From contig CATQJL010000316.1 of assembly GCA_958299035.1 (NCBI GenBank), forward strand, positions 21,119,676 to 21,183,675: a stretch of DNA of 64,000 bases. The letters are read 5' to 3'. The translations under genes and the position numbers were made by a program. The notes beneath the pieces are model-generated. The model was given only the letters and a program-made list of their open reading frames with translations. It did no database searches and was not told the DNA's origin. Shown in pieces: positions 10,969-21,599 of this stretch. Each line of letters opens with the position of its first letter. The first letter of the stretch is position 1. Source of the stretch: Cylicocyclus nassatus (Eukaryota; Nematoda; Chromadorea; Rhabditida; Strongylidae).

Positions 10969-11713
10969 CCTGCGACATGAACTCATGAGTCTTTTCTTCC
11001 CTTGAGAGAAGCTCCCTCTGCTGTGTTGTTTTGATTGGCAAAAGTAGTATATCCACAAGGTAGGATCAGTCAAAACGAATGCTCAGCAAGTTTCCGTAAA
11101 ATATGACAAAATCTGATACAACCCGAAACCAGGCTGATTCTCAGGAACTGTGTCATGTCTTAGAAAGCTTCCAGCAATGAAAAAAAAACCAGACACCTCA
11201 ATATTTCGAGGCGGCTTTCTCCAAATTTCGTAAAAGTGTAGTAGTATAATGTCTCCCAGTACATGAGGTCATTTCTCATACTCAAATAATCGCCGGGGCA
11301 GGGTGTCCGCAAATTCGCGCTTTTCTGCAAGGGTTCAGCAGAATTTGGGGCGTGGCCAAACCTTCAGCGAGCGGTACTTCCTTTGCTGTCGCATGTTCTG
11401 CCAGCGGGCAGCTATACAGAATTTTCTGCAAGCAACCGTCAAGTAATTCGTTTCAGCAAGCGCCGGCCAAATTTTTAGCGGGCGCTCTGACTCTTGTTAA
11501 GCAGTTTCGGCCGTAGGCCGAGGGAAAGAAACACTCTAAATGGCAGAGGTGGCACCGGTGGTTTGATTACCGGAGTTGGGTACTTTCTCTCGACGGAAAG
11601 TACCTACGGGCTGTGCGATCCTTCACAAAGGACAATGCGGCCCTCAACGATTTCGCATATTCTCGCGGAAAGTCTGCGAGAGTACGGCCACTGCGCCGCA
11701 ATTAATCCCTTAA

Positions 11714-12127
11714 AGGCAGTGTCTCACCAAAATTTAGTTGCCAAGATTTTTGCATTTTGCAAGCCTGTCGGACCCTGTCTAGCACTGTATGGGCTTAAAA
11801 TCGCACGAAGTTCCCAAAAACCCCGTTTTCTGGAGGCCCCGGGGAAGCAACTTGGACGAGTTGTACCTTCCAACTTCAGCGTCAGCCACAGTGGCAGCAA
11901 CAGAGGGGAGGTGGATGCCAAGTGGAGGGACGTGTTCAAACGCGTAAGGGAGGAGACCGAAGGAGTCGTCCGCGCGTACCAACTCGCTCTCCGCGTACCA
12001 CTTTGAGCGAATTTTTCTCAGCGTGGAGGGGGTCAAATTGAGTGGGACTTGTTGCAGTGGCCTATTTAAAGATCCCTATAATAGAATATGTGAAGATCCG
12101 CAACTTAACTTTGGTGAGACACTGCCT
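11714..12127. mobile_element. TTAA-flanked MITE, AGGCAGTGTCTCACC ends
   Basis: TTAA at 11710-11713 and 12128-12131 bracket inverted ends AGGCAGTGTCTCACCAAA, alike over about 28 bp. The interior is GC-richer than its surroundings and open in several frames, including a 170-codon frame that begins upstream at 11494, but the frame crosses the element boundary and is not a convincing gene. Confidence 0.8.
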
Positions 12128-12316
12128 TTAAGAGGCCGCGATTGTTCTCCGAGCATTCTCTATTCGCCAACATTCTTTCAAATATCTGCATGCGGACCGC
12201 AAGAAATTAGCGGAGTATTTTTCCGGTCCCCGCCTGCCCATAAATCGCATGGCCGCCGCCCCCGGCGATTATCTGAGTAGCGAGACTAAAACTCGCTGAA
12301 GCTTTTTATTGGATAC

Positions 12317-12354
12317 CAGTGCATCACCTCTGCTTCGCAGAGGCTCGCACTGGT
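12317..12354. repeat. GC-rich hairpin
   Basis: CCAGTGC...CCTCTGCTTCGCAGAGG...GCACTGG forms a strong stem with a four-base loop centred near 12337. It is not followed by a T-run. Function unknown. Confidence 0.6.
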
Positions 12355-13222
12355 TCTACTATCTATGTGCCTTACTCATTCTCGTAGAATTGCGGCATTG
12401 GAACTCACCGCGCTATGCCGACTACCACGAATAAAATGTAAATGAATACTCATTCAAAAAGCTTTTTCACGTGAGATCGGTGATTTCGCGTGAATGAAAC
12501 TTTTCACAGGAAGACCAACGCAAATTTGAATAGGTTTTTGATTTTGCCATGGCTTGGTAGTCGCCATAAAGGCAATAGTAATCGTAAGCTACATCTTTGT
12601 GCGAAAATCTTGTGAAATGCTTGGCTAGAACCTTGGCAAATTGACCATTTACGCGATCAATTCTTTTTAGCGCTGCTTTCGTTATGTAGTAAACTTTTGA
12701 CCACTTTTTGGGCTAAAGTCCATCGTTTGCATATTTGCTAACCAAACACACTCACGACTTTGCAAAAAGTGCTGATACGGACCCAATTTTGCGGGACAGA
12801 GGCCAGGTGGATCCGTTTGGCGCACAATTTCTGAGGAATTTACTCAACGAATCTACTCGTGCTTTTGCATGTTAGACTTTCATGAAGGGAGCATGCGATA
12901 TGCAAAATTTGGGCTTAGAACACTGCTGACACGCTCTAAGAATTTCGTAACAGACGGACACACACAGACACACACACACAAAAATACGTAAACAACCCTT
13001 AGCCCGTTATTAAAGTCTTGAATCCAGCAAAAAAAATCCTGTCGTGTGAAGCCTATCGTGGCTCTATCCTTCTTTTGTGACCAAGTCCCCTTTGCTTTTC
13101 TGCTTTTGATAGCAGAAGTATAATTTTCGCGAAGTAAAAGCGGCTAAAATGGATTTCAAGCAGGTATTTTTTGAAACTTAGCTTGAAAACAAGGAATTCT
13201 TAGCAAGAATGTACTGCGGCAT

Positions 13223-13600
13223 TAGCGACCCTAGGGGTCGCTAGTAAGTGAGTTGGGGCAGATACATTGACAACTGTCTGCGAGCAACTAAGAATAGCCA
13301 GGAAGTGAGTTTTCATTTTCTCAACGATCTTCGGCGCAACGTAAGTACGTAGTAGTAAGAGCAAGATCAAGCGTCAAGGAAACTTCTTCTAATAAGTAGG
13401 TCCCAAATCATTTACGCTGTTCTTCTTGTAAATACCCTGCCCCCAGATACCACAGCCTAAACATGGTAATCACCTAAACATTTTTGTAGAACAGCTGATT
13501 CAACTCGAAATTTAGGCTGACTCTCAGGAGCTGTGCAACGGCCGCAAAAACATCGATCTTCGCGATCATGCACTATCCGTCATGTCAATTGGTAAAAATA
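13223..13600. repeat. Dispersed repeat copy 2, led by a 21-bp hairpin
   Basis: TAGCGACCCTAGGGGTCGCT starts a near-perfect palindrome at 13223-13243 and is followed by AAGTGAGTTGGGGCAGAT and then the body shared with 8851-9230. The same hairpin plus AAGTGGGTCGGGGCAGACAC recurs at 44376, suggesting that the hairpin marks one end of a transposable unit. Confidence 0.7.
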
Positions 13601-13899
13601 CGTGAAGTTGTTGAGTCGTTCCTTCCAGCAGATCGAGTTCCCTCTGCTCATTTGATCTTAAAGGCAAAAACAATATTCAACGTAGAAGAACACAAATAAG
13701 TTTTCAGAGGTTTTTATGAAATTCAGCATTGAATCTTAGATCAGCGAGATGTTCCTAGGAGTTCAGCAAATTGTACTGCCGCATGCATTGACTGATTTTT
13801 TTTTCAACAAGACGTAGGTCCCTCTTTTTTTTGTTTTCAGAGGCAAAAGCAATATTTTCACAAAGTAAAAGCACCCAAAAGTGAGGTTTCAGCAATTCC

Positions 13900-14639
13900 C
13901 GTAAATTGATGAATTATATTTTCCTATTTTCCTAACCTTCATAATGCTTCAAAATCATAAGGTTCCCCTCGAAAACTAATTCTAATTGTAAGAAGCATTA
14001 GGCTGGGTAAAGCGAAATAGGGCGGCAGTTTTTTTAATTCATGACAGAAACTGAAGGCCAAACACTTGCACTAATTTGATGGTCTGTCAATGTTTCTTTG
14101 TTACTTCATACATGACAAATACCTGCCCCTTCTTTGCTTGTGCTTGTTTGTCAGTGAGGAGGTAATCTTTGACGATTGTTGCCGAAATTTCCTATACTTG
14201 CACTTTCCAGCCCTGCACTCAAAGTGCATACAGTCTGGAAACTGACTGCGAACACCGTTAACAGTTTCCGTCGCTGTTATGCAAGCCATATGGATCCTTG
14301 AGTGCATGCTCACATCCTTGTTCTCTCGGCGAGGCGGGGCGCTTCTCTGCACATCCCTGTTAGTTCATGTATCGCATTTATATTTCGTATGACGTATAAT
14401 CTGGCTTGCCCTCGTTATCGTGAATCTCTTCTTAACACTGTAAGAGAACACATAGCACAACAGTAAAGCATATTGGAGAGGAGAGTACCCCCGTCGTATC
14501 GTCTTGGCAGATTCCAGAAGATACTATAGTAGGATAACGGACTTGGTAAACGTGGACCATGTAATCTAAAATGGATGCAATGTAGTCAAAGGCTTGCTCT
14601 ACATAACGATCAGCGCTCTTTGAAAACATCGGCTAAAAT
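13900..14639. other. Intergenic, no gene recognised
   Basis: A minus-strand frame at 14101-14352 (83 codons, Lys/Arg-rich at its end, several Cys) has no recognisable family and no convincing exon boundaries. Nothing else was seen. Confidence 0.35.
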
Positions 14640-14830
14640 ATTTTAAAATTCAGGAAAGATTTGACGTTACTGCTGAACTGCTCAAAAAGCCATGGCGATA
14701 ACATGGCATGGACAAGGTAAATCACAGAGGAAATAAACTAGTAAGAAAGAGGATAAAAATCTGAGTCAAATGGTGCTTAAGTCGTCCATGAATTGGTGTT
14801 CAGTGAGTTTTAGTGAGCGAGAAAATAATG
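14640..14830 (-). mobile_element. Mariner-like fossil, inner part of the 52684 family
   Basis: CTCAAAAAGCCATGGCGATA and the flanking 150 bp match the complement of 52733-52905 in the complete element. The terminal repeat that should follow at about 14825 is decayed. This is therefore an old partial copy in opposite orientation. Confidence 0.65.
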
Positions 14831-15117
14831 GACAAATGTAAACCCTTTTGGGCTCGGTACGATAGATAGAATGGCTCCCAAGCCTCTTGCACGCAGCAAG
14901 TACACCAATTTACTAAACAGTTTATTGTAACGGACAAAATAACATTGACAAAAAGAGACAAAAAGCAATGAGGTGAAGGTAATTGAGGATTGAGGTAAAA
15001 AAACAACAAAAACTATCCGGAGATTGGAGAATTCCTCAGCCAGCACTATTTATCCTCAAAATGAGCGCCGAAACGGTCGCTTGGCGGCCCTTCCGTAGGT
15101 TGCTACTCCTGATCTCC

Positions 15118-15144
15118 ACACAAAACTTTCGGGACAACCTAATA
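15118..15144. mobile_element. Isolated mariner-type terminal repeat
   Basis: ACAAAACTTTCGGGACAACC followed by TAATA matches the right end of the element at 52684-53525 exactly, but the adjoining sequence does not match, so only the terminus was recognised. Confidence 0.6.
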
Positions 15145-15149
15145 TATCG

Positions 15150-16200
15150 TGACGTTTTTATGTACTATGGTCCGTTTACTTGAGTGTGAAAAGCCCTCAC
15201 TCTACACTACATATACATGCGTCTTCATGGCTGATCAATATAACAAGAACGAAAGTCATTTCTGAGACTCACATAGAAGACATAAGAGGTGTTTCGAAGC
15301 AGCCATGTTCTTTGTTACAGATTGAGCAGATGCAGGAATGTTTAAAAGGCGTAGAATGGAAAATTTAGGGTACACTTCACTTTTAAATGGCAAGTGTCAC
15401 TGAAGAAGATATCTGTAGAAAATGAGCAGCTATCGCTAGACCCTCTATGAATTGAGAGACAAAGCAATGTGCGTTGGGTTGTAGAGAAGGCCCGAGAGCG
15501 GAGTGGCACAAAAGAAGATGATTTTGAACATTGCGAATGATGATAAATAACAAAAAAAATTTATTTACACTGTATGCTCACGCATATTGGTAACCTAACG
15601 GTCTTGCTAAAAGAAGTGAACACGAAAGATCTCCAGCTTTTCTGCACAGTCATAACAATACCACCCAATAAGAGAGCATACATTGGAAGAATTAATTTCG
15701 AGTCAAGATTAAGAGTGACAACAGAAGAGAAGAAGTTAGCACATTGAGACACACCTTAAAGCGAATCTTGTTTCTTTTCACTTCTTTCTATCCTTAGCAA
15801 TCCCAACAAGGAAAGCTTTACGTCACACAATAGCAGGGCAAGACAGGGTACCAGCTAATGAATCAATACTTTCCACACAAAATTACAAGGCATTGAAGAT
15901 CACTGATAAGTTTGCCTTCAATGGCTGTAATCATCTTGCATGCAAAAGTCGGTTACAGTAAACGCTTTAAGTATTATGAACTTGGCCTCGAAAACCGTTT
16001 ATTTGATAATAGATGTCGCCTAAATTAATCTTTTGACAAAACAATACCGGATTTCTGATGGGTTCACTAAATTTCCACACAAGGGCGATACAATGGTAAC
16101 GAAGAAGAAGGACAAAGAAGCAAATCGAAGAATTAATTATTGCGCAGCAAGCGTGCTTGGTATTGAATGAGCTGTGTTGCTGCGGCACCTGATCTTTCCT
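15150..16200. other. Intergenic, no gene recognised
   Basis: Short open frames only on both strands. No repeat shared with the rest of the window was found. Confidence 0.4.
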
Positions 16201-16437
16201 TTAGGTTAAGGAATACCTCACACAATTTGGCCGAATCGCCACTTTCACGCGACTTGGCGATTTGCCAGATTCCTATAAATTTATCATGTGCACTCCTCGG
16301 ACGCATATTTGGGTAGCTTGTGTAAGTTGTTGCAAATAGAGCAAGTTCTGGCTAAAGCAGCGCATTAGCGACGAATTACGAAGAGTCGCTGTTGTGCCAA
16401 ATCGCGACTGGAATCGCTCGAGGTATGCCTTAGGCCT
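16201..16437 (-). mobile_element. Small MITE with TTAGGYYTAAGGCATACCTC ends, copy 1
   Basis: The left end (GGTTAAGGAATACCTCAC) and right end (GAGGTATGCCTTAGGCC) are inverted repeats. The whole sequence matches the complement of 37849-38089, including GGCCGAATCGCCACTTTC and GGGTAGCTTGTGTAAGTT. Length about 240 bp, no coding capacity. Confidence 0.75.
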
Positions 16438-18393
16438 TAGGCTTGTGATCGCTCAAGAGCCTGACCAAAAACAGCTTCGTGCCTTGCAAGCGGGCAGTCG
16501 CAAACAAAGAGTTGATGAGTTTCCTATCTATTGGATGCTGGGTTGGTCAATGTTCAGCCCGGCCATATGACCTTTGGCTGAGACATAAAGTATATATACT
16601 GTAAGAACAGAAATTCTCTTTGTATGTTTTGAGAACTATCTTCGCTGTGCTCCCGTCCGCCCTCTTCATATTCAAGGCTGTGCTTTTTTCCCTCTGAGCA
16701 CCTCTCCTCTTTACGATTAGCCTACTTTCTTACCCGTGTCGAGTCACCGCATGTCCTAAAATAATGAAAGTGAGTTCTATTTATCTATTTATTCACGCAA
16801 TACACAAGAGTGCGCCGGAGCAACAAATTATACAGAAAAGAAGGCAACACAGAACAAATAATTGGATCAAATCGTCCTTTGCTGTATGGATTAAAACGCA
16901 AGATATTTGAGCGCCTCATGCGTGTCTCTCCAAAATATTTGGAAGATACGATATATGTAGAGGAAGGTTTTGTGACTAAAACTTCCGACTAGCTTTCAAA
17001 CTGGCGCTTTCTTAGGATAATGCAAAGATGAAGTCAATGACACTTCCGCAGTCCAAAGGAAATTGGAGTTAAAGTTTGTGTTTTTTCAATGCTGTAAAAA
17101 TTTTTTCTACTTCAATGTAACTCACCTATGAAAATCAACAAAAAGATCGAATGCTTTTCAAATTGTAATCGGACGCAGGCTCTCATCCTCTATATCTTGA
17201 TTAACATTTTTGAAAAATACAAGACAAAATGAAAAAGTTGTACAGCATCAAAAATCGTGATTGTGAATTTTGCAGTGATCCACCGCTTGATACCATGCTT
17301 TGAGATTAAACTTCAGAAATGCGAAACGCTGCATCATCAAGTGTTTCAAATATTTTTCTGTTATATTTTTGACCTACCAGTTTGCAAAAAGGAAACGGAA
17401 AACCCCTAACGCTTACTATCTACCTGGATTTACATCCAACATTGCAATCAATTTTGAAAGCAAGAATATGTACGGTACATCTTTATTCATTCGCAAGAAT
17501 GATAAATGCAGTAGTACACAGTACCAAAATGGATTTTTTTCAACATGAAAATTGTCGAATATATGTGGATTAGAGGTGCAAGATAAGCCAACATTCAGCC
17601 AAATCGAATGGGAACTATGTTCATGTACTTTATTTGATGAGCGTGATCGACTTGCGGAAAAAATCCTATTGAGCAAAAATTCTTTGACAGCAAAACCATT
17701 CTGAACTTCTTCAAGCAGTTCCTTTCTATGCTTAGCTTGATCAAATGTTCATCAATACACTTAGAGGATCAGTCAAATTCACAAGTTTGTGACATTAATG
17801 AAAGGCTCAAGAAGTTGGCTGATCCTGCATTTGCATGACATAGAATATTCACAAATACAAATTTTATGCCAGGTTTTTGAACCCGATAGTAGGCATAAAA
17901 TGATTAAGGTTTATATCACTGCAAAATAAAAAGACTGAGAATAGCAGACTTTAGTGACATCTACGAGTACATTCGTAGTACAATGTCTTTAACAAACAAG
18001 GCATCTTGAGAAAGCTGATCTTGTCTAGAAACCCGTCAACTTACGGCAACTGTTGTGAGGTGAGTTGGAAATAAAGAGGCTAACAGAGTAGCATCGTAAA
18101 CTCGTAACAGATACATTTGCCGTCGAATCCTGACTTATTTGTGTGATAGCAAAAAGCTCAGATCATCGTAGTACGAACAGCGTCCCTAAGAAATTATTAT
18201 GACACAACTAGTTTAGAATTATGTTTGAGTTTTCAGTTCTCTATTCCGAGACAAAATCCCAGCGATTCCTCATATCCGAGAAACAGTGCTGTTCTTGCTT
18301 TGATTTGAGATTCGACGGCAATCTCACTACCACCAAAAACGTGGTAATCTCCTTGAGTATCTCATTTTGTACTTATAGATGACAACAATGATT
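16438..18393. other. Intergenic region downstream of the acid phosphatase gene
   Basis: AT-rich, with only short open frames. No exon-like pattern continues the acid phosphatase frame beyond its TGA. On the gene's strand, no AATAAA was noticed in the first 200 bases after the stop, so the poly(A) site is unassigned. Confidence 0.4.
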
Positions 18394-20999
18394 TCACGTT
18401 CTTGAAGTTCGTCGGTTGTTTTCGAGATTGTTGCTTGATCGGTTAATTTGCAATTTCGTTTTGTTAGGATTACGACAGGGCAGCAAGAGGAGCAGTGCAG
18501 CGAGAAACAGTACCACGAGAACGACAATGGCGACCATGAGTATGGCAATTACTGAAAAATCGGATATATTATCGTGAAATAGACGGTGACACCAGCGTTC
18601 TTACGCTGAATATCCTTTTTAGCTGGAGGAACCCATTTGGTTTCCGTACTCTGCAACTGAACGATTTTGAGGGACTTGAAAACAAAGGGATACACCTCTA
18701 CCCACCAAACACAACTGCTCAGGATCGTCATTTTTGTACTCCTCCATGGCCTCCATAAAGGTATCTAAGGGGCAATGCATCGTTTTGTTGCATCCACGGA
18801 CTCTACTTGTAAAGTCGGTGTAGTTATCAAAACCTGATCCACGGCGAAACAGCACCTGAAGCAAGTCTCTCTGCTTTTTATCTCCAAGAAACTGTTTACT
18901 TGACGATGATTGCGAAATTGTCGCACATATCGTCACAATTCGGTAATAGTTGTCAGTTTTACACTTGTGTAGAAATAGCCAGTATCCCAATCTACCCATT
19001 TGCAGTCAAAAGAGGGCTCCTTTGCCACAAAAACACACCTTCATGTATGGGTCGCTCGTCTTCGTTTTCCACAGCTCAAAGATGACCGCTGCTGTAAAGG
19101 CAGGTCGTCCCATGGGAGCCAGAGCTCGTTTCAATATACCCAATGAGTCGAGCAACGACGCGATAATGACATCGTGCTAAACAAGCACAATGAACCAGTT
19201 TGAGGAGGCTCATAACCACTCACCGTTGAGTAAGCAATAAACTTTTTTGTTGAGTTCCCATCAAGTGTCTCTTCCATATTCTTCATTAGCAACGATAGCA
19301 TTTTACCTGATCGGGTTTGAATCCAAGTTGGATTGTGGTACTTGCCTACACCAGCCATGAACTGGATAGTCTGAATATTCAAATCTTTCGATGAGCTGCT
19401 GTTCAAAAATTTTCTAGATAAAAGTGGCTAACTGCTGTTTTTACATTCCGTGTCTTTTCATCAGAATTAGAAGTTGTTGTTAGAGAAAAATGAGAAAAAA
19501 CAGGATTTTTTTTACACAAAATGCTAAGCATTACCAAATCCAGCAAATAATCAGCCTCTTTCCTTGCATCGTCATCGAACCACTGTGGCACAGCAAGCCC
19601 TGATTCGTGCTGCAACAAAAAATGATCTCGAATCTGCTCATAGAAGGCGATGAAGCCATGTATGCATATTACCTCAAAATATATGGATTCAAAAGTTTGC
19701 AGTTTTTCTCCGGTTACTTGTGTATAGTTTAGGCGCTCCGATTCGTTTTTGCAAAGCACTTTTATCAAGTCTTCCTGAGTTGTGAACAATAAAAAAATTC
19801 ATCGAAAGTGTGACTGCGAACCATTTCAAACGATGTGCCCTCAACACCAAGTAACTGAGCCATCTGTCCCAATACCAATGGGCACTGAAGTTGTGGAGCG
19901 CAAACCTTCAAAAGTGGCATGGTTACTATTGGTAAATGTATTGTAAACGCACGTAATCTTCATTCATAGGTTTTGTGAAAATAGGAGCTGCAACCACTTG
20001 ATCACTGGCTGTATGGTTGAAGATAGCTGACGAGACCGCTGAAGCTGTCATTAAAGTCCTTTCGGAAGCGCTACTAAAGAAGGTCACCTAAAACTGCATT
20101 CTATGAAAACACTGCTGCTAACTATGATGCTCGCTCACTTCGGAGGGGATGTAACGGACATCAATAAAACCTTTATCAGCATATCGATGCTTTAAACTGA
20201 CTCCCAGCTCTCGTGCTTGGTCTAATCCTTTCTGTAATATAAACAATAGATTTTCTAAATGTTGTGACCCGCATCAAATGAACAAAGCGGGTGGATAGTT
20301 CAAATAAAGAGAGTTTCAGAATTCAGCTCAAAGCAATTTAATCAATATTTATCACTTGCATCATTTGTTATTGCTCAGCAAAGTCAGCCATTTTCATCAC
20401 TACTTTCCATCAAAATGTCTTCGAACTATTTCGCAAGCAGGTGAAGGAGACACCATGTTTGAAATTACGAATAGTAAACAAAGGTTCCTCCTTCATAAAA
20501 TTTGTTTTTTCCCATTGCCTAAAATGCCTAGGAAAGGAGAGCTAACATCTGCGAAATTTGTCAGCCCATGCAAAACTTTCCAACGATGAAAGAGGGTCAA
20601 GAAAAGCAGCTGATGCTTTAAAAAGCTGACATGTGATAAAGAGACATGTTGTTTGTATCGACGTCATGAGATTCATGGACGCCGCTTACTAGTACAGAGA
20701 ATGGTAATACAAAATGACATACATTAGTGAGGTGCGCTTTCCCTCTAAAGTAGTAGGCCTCGGATTCTGGAGAGGTGCTCCCTCCCATGGGAGCACGGTC
20801 ACCGTGCCGAAATACCTAGAAATACACATATTGCTTGTGTTTCACTTCTTCAGTTTGTCGCTTTTCGAAAACGTAGTTCGAAATGTGGTGAGCAACGAGC
20901 AAGCCTCACCGTTTGGACGAGCAAAAGTTGATCGCTTTGTGAAAGCGGAACAAAAAGCATAAAGAATACCACAAGCAGCGTTTCTGATATTCTGATCAT
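18394..20999 (-). CDS. Histidine acid phosphatase, secretory, single-pass membrane-anchored; 12 exons, about 462 aa
   Basis: Hydrolyses phosphomonoesters at acid pH in the family of lysosomal/prostatic acid phosphatases, acting in lysosomes or at the cell surface. Exons: 20910-20999, 20723-20815, 20139-20231, 19953-20087, 19822-19905, 19673-19774, 19535-19633, 19224-19370, 19039-19176, 18706-18891, 18593-18656, 18394-18551. All introns are GT-AG and frames join without stops. Seen: signal peptide (residues 1-22), RHGDRAP with the nucleophilic His34, the ASERTLM segment with Arg102, HD at 282-283 (proton donor pair), CPLDTF near 367, and a membrane helix at about 411-434 followed by a basic cytoplasmic tail. 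Possible N-glycosylation sites are N116, N175, N181, N271, N350 and N362. The start was chosen because CAG directly precedes this ATG; an in-frame upstream ATG at 21036-21038 exists. All catalytic motifs are intact. Exon 5-7 borders are the least certain. Confidence 0.9.
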
Positions 21000-21011
21000 C
21001 TGAAAAAAAAC
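21000..21011 (-). promoter_or_regulatory. Likely spliced-leader trans-splice acceptor
   Basis: On the minus strand a T-run followed by CAG ends at the base before the acid phosphatase ATG at 20999. In nematodes such an acceptor without an upstream donor exon is typical of SL trans-splicing with a zero-length 5' UTR. A cis intron from an upstream exon cannot be excluded. Confidence 0.55.
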
Positions 21012-21599
21012 AAGTGTTATTAAGCTGCAACTAAACATTTGGTCATCAACAACAATGGGAATGGAGACGATTCTATAACAGAATTGCTAAACATAGTTGA
21101 AAAGCGCTAGCCGTTTCCGAAACCTCTTTTGTGCATGGCCTTCTTATGCGATAATTGCAACATTACACAAGGTATTCCAAAAGTCATTCAGCCTGTAGTT
21201 AGCTAGAGCTTGAACAAAGTAATATAGACAACCTAATTTGTTATTTAACTATTGCACAAACAACAATATATACTTGTAGTTTTCAATATCGTGCACTGGC
21301 CTTCAAAACTTTTTCTTCTTACCATTAGTAGCAGAACACAATTTCAAGGAATTTTAACATGATTCGACATCAATAAACCGGATCAACGGCTGTTTTGCGC
21401 TACAAATGTAATGTGAAGCTAGTTCGGCATCGCAAGCATCAAGAGGGCTATATATCTTAAGAGAGCTCTATATTTATGTTCTGGCAGAGTTGAGAGCGTT
21501 TGTTGAGGCTCAGGAGAGTAGTATGATAACTTGATATCCAACCAGAAAGACTGAAACACTTTAGAATCTTTCCAACTAATTTCTTCTGTGCGGCATGCA
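21012..21599. other. Region upstream of the acid phosphatase gene, probably holding its promoter
   Basis: No gene or shared repeat was recognised in these 590 bases. As the gap between the acid phosphatase start and a retrotransposon, it is the likely place for its promoter, but no specific element can be pointed out. Confidence 0.35.

Larger units (their letters stand above)
9280..13890 (+). repeat. Field of degenerate minisatellite units (CTTCCTTCAAG...GCTTTT...GCAGAAGTACGATTTT)
   Basis: A unit of roughly 130-150 bp recurs at about 9290, 9990, 10140, 10990, 13050, 13615 and 13790. Its core order is TTTCCTTCCTTCAAG, AAGCTCCCTTTGCTTTTTTG, AGCAGAAGTACGATTTT, AAGTAGAAGTGGCC, then GGAATCCTTA-like text and TGCCGCATG. 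Units are diverged and interrupted by other repeats, so this is an old array rather than a fresh satellite. The spacing is irregular and no common reading frame is kept. Confidence 0.6.

Noticed and set aside
11494..12006. 170-codon open frame
   Set aside because: It crosses the left border of a TTAA-flanked MITE, and GC-rich inverted repeats are open in several frames.
12950..12982. CACACAGACA tract as a meaningful microsatellite
   Set aside because: Short, imperfect, and similar tails occur near other repeats; nothing further can be said.
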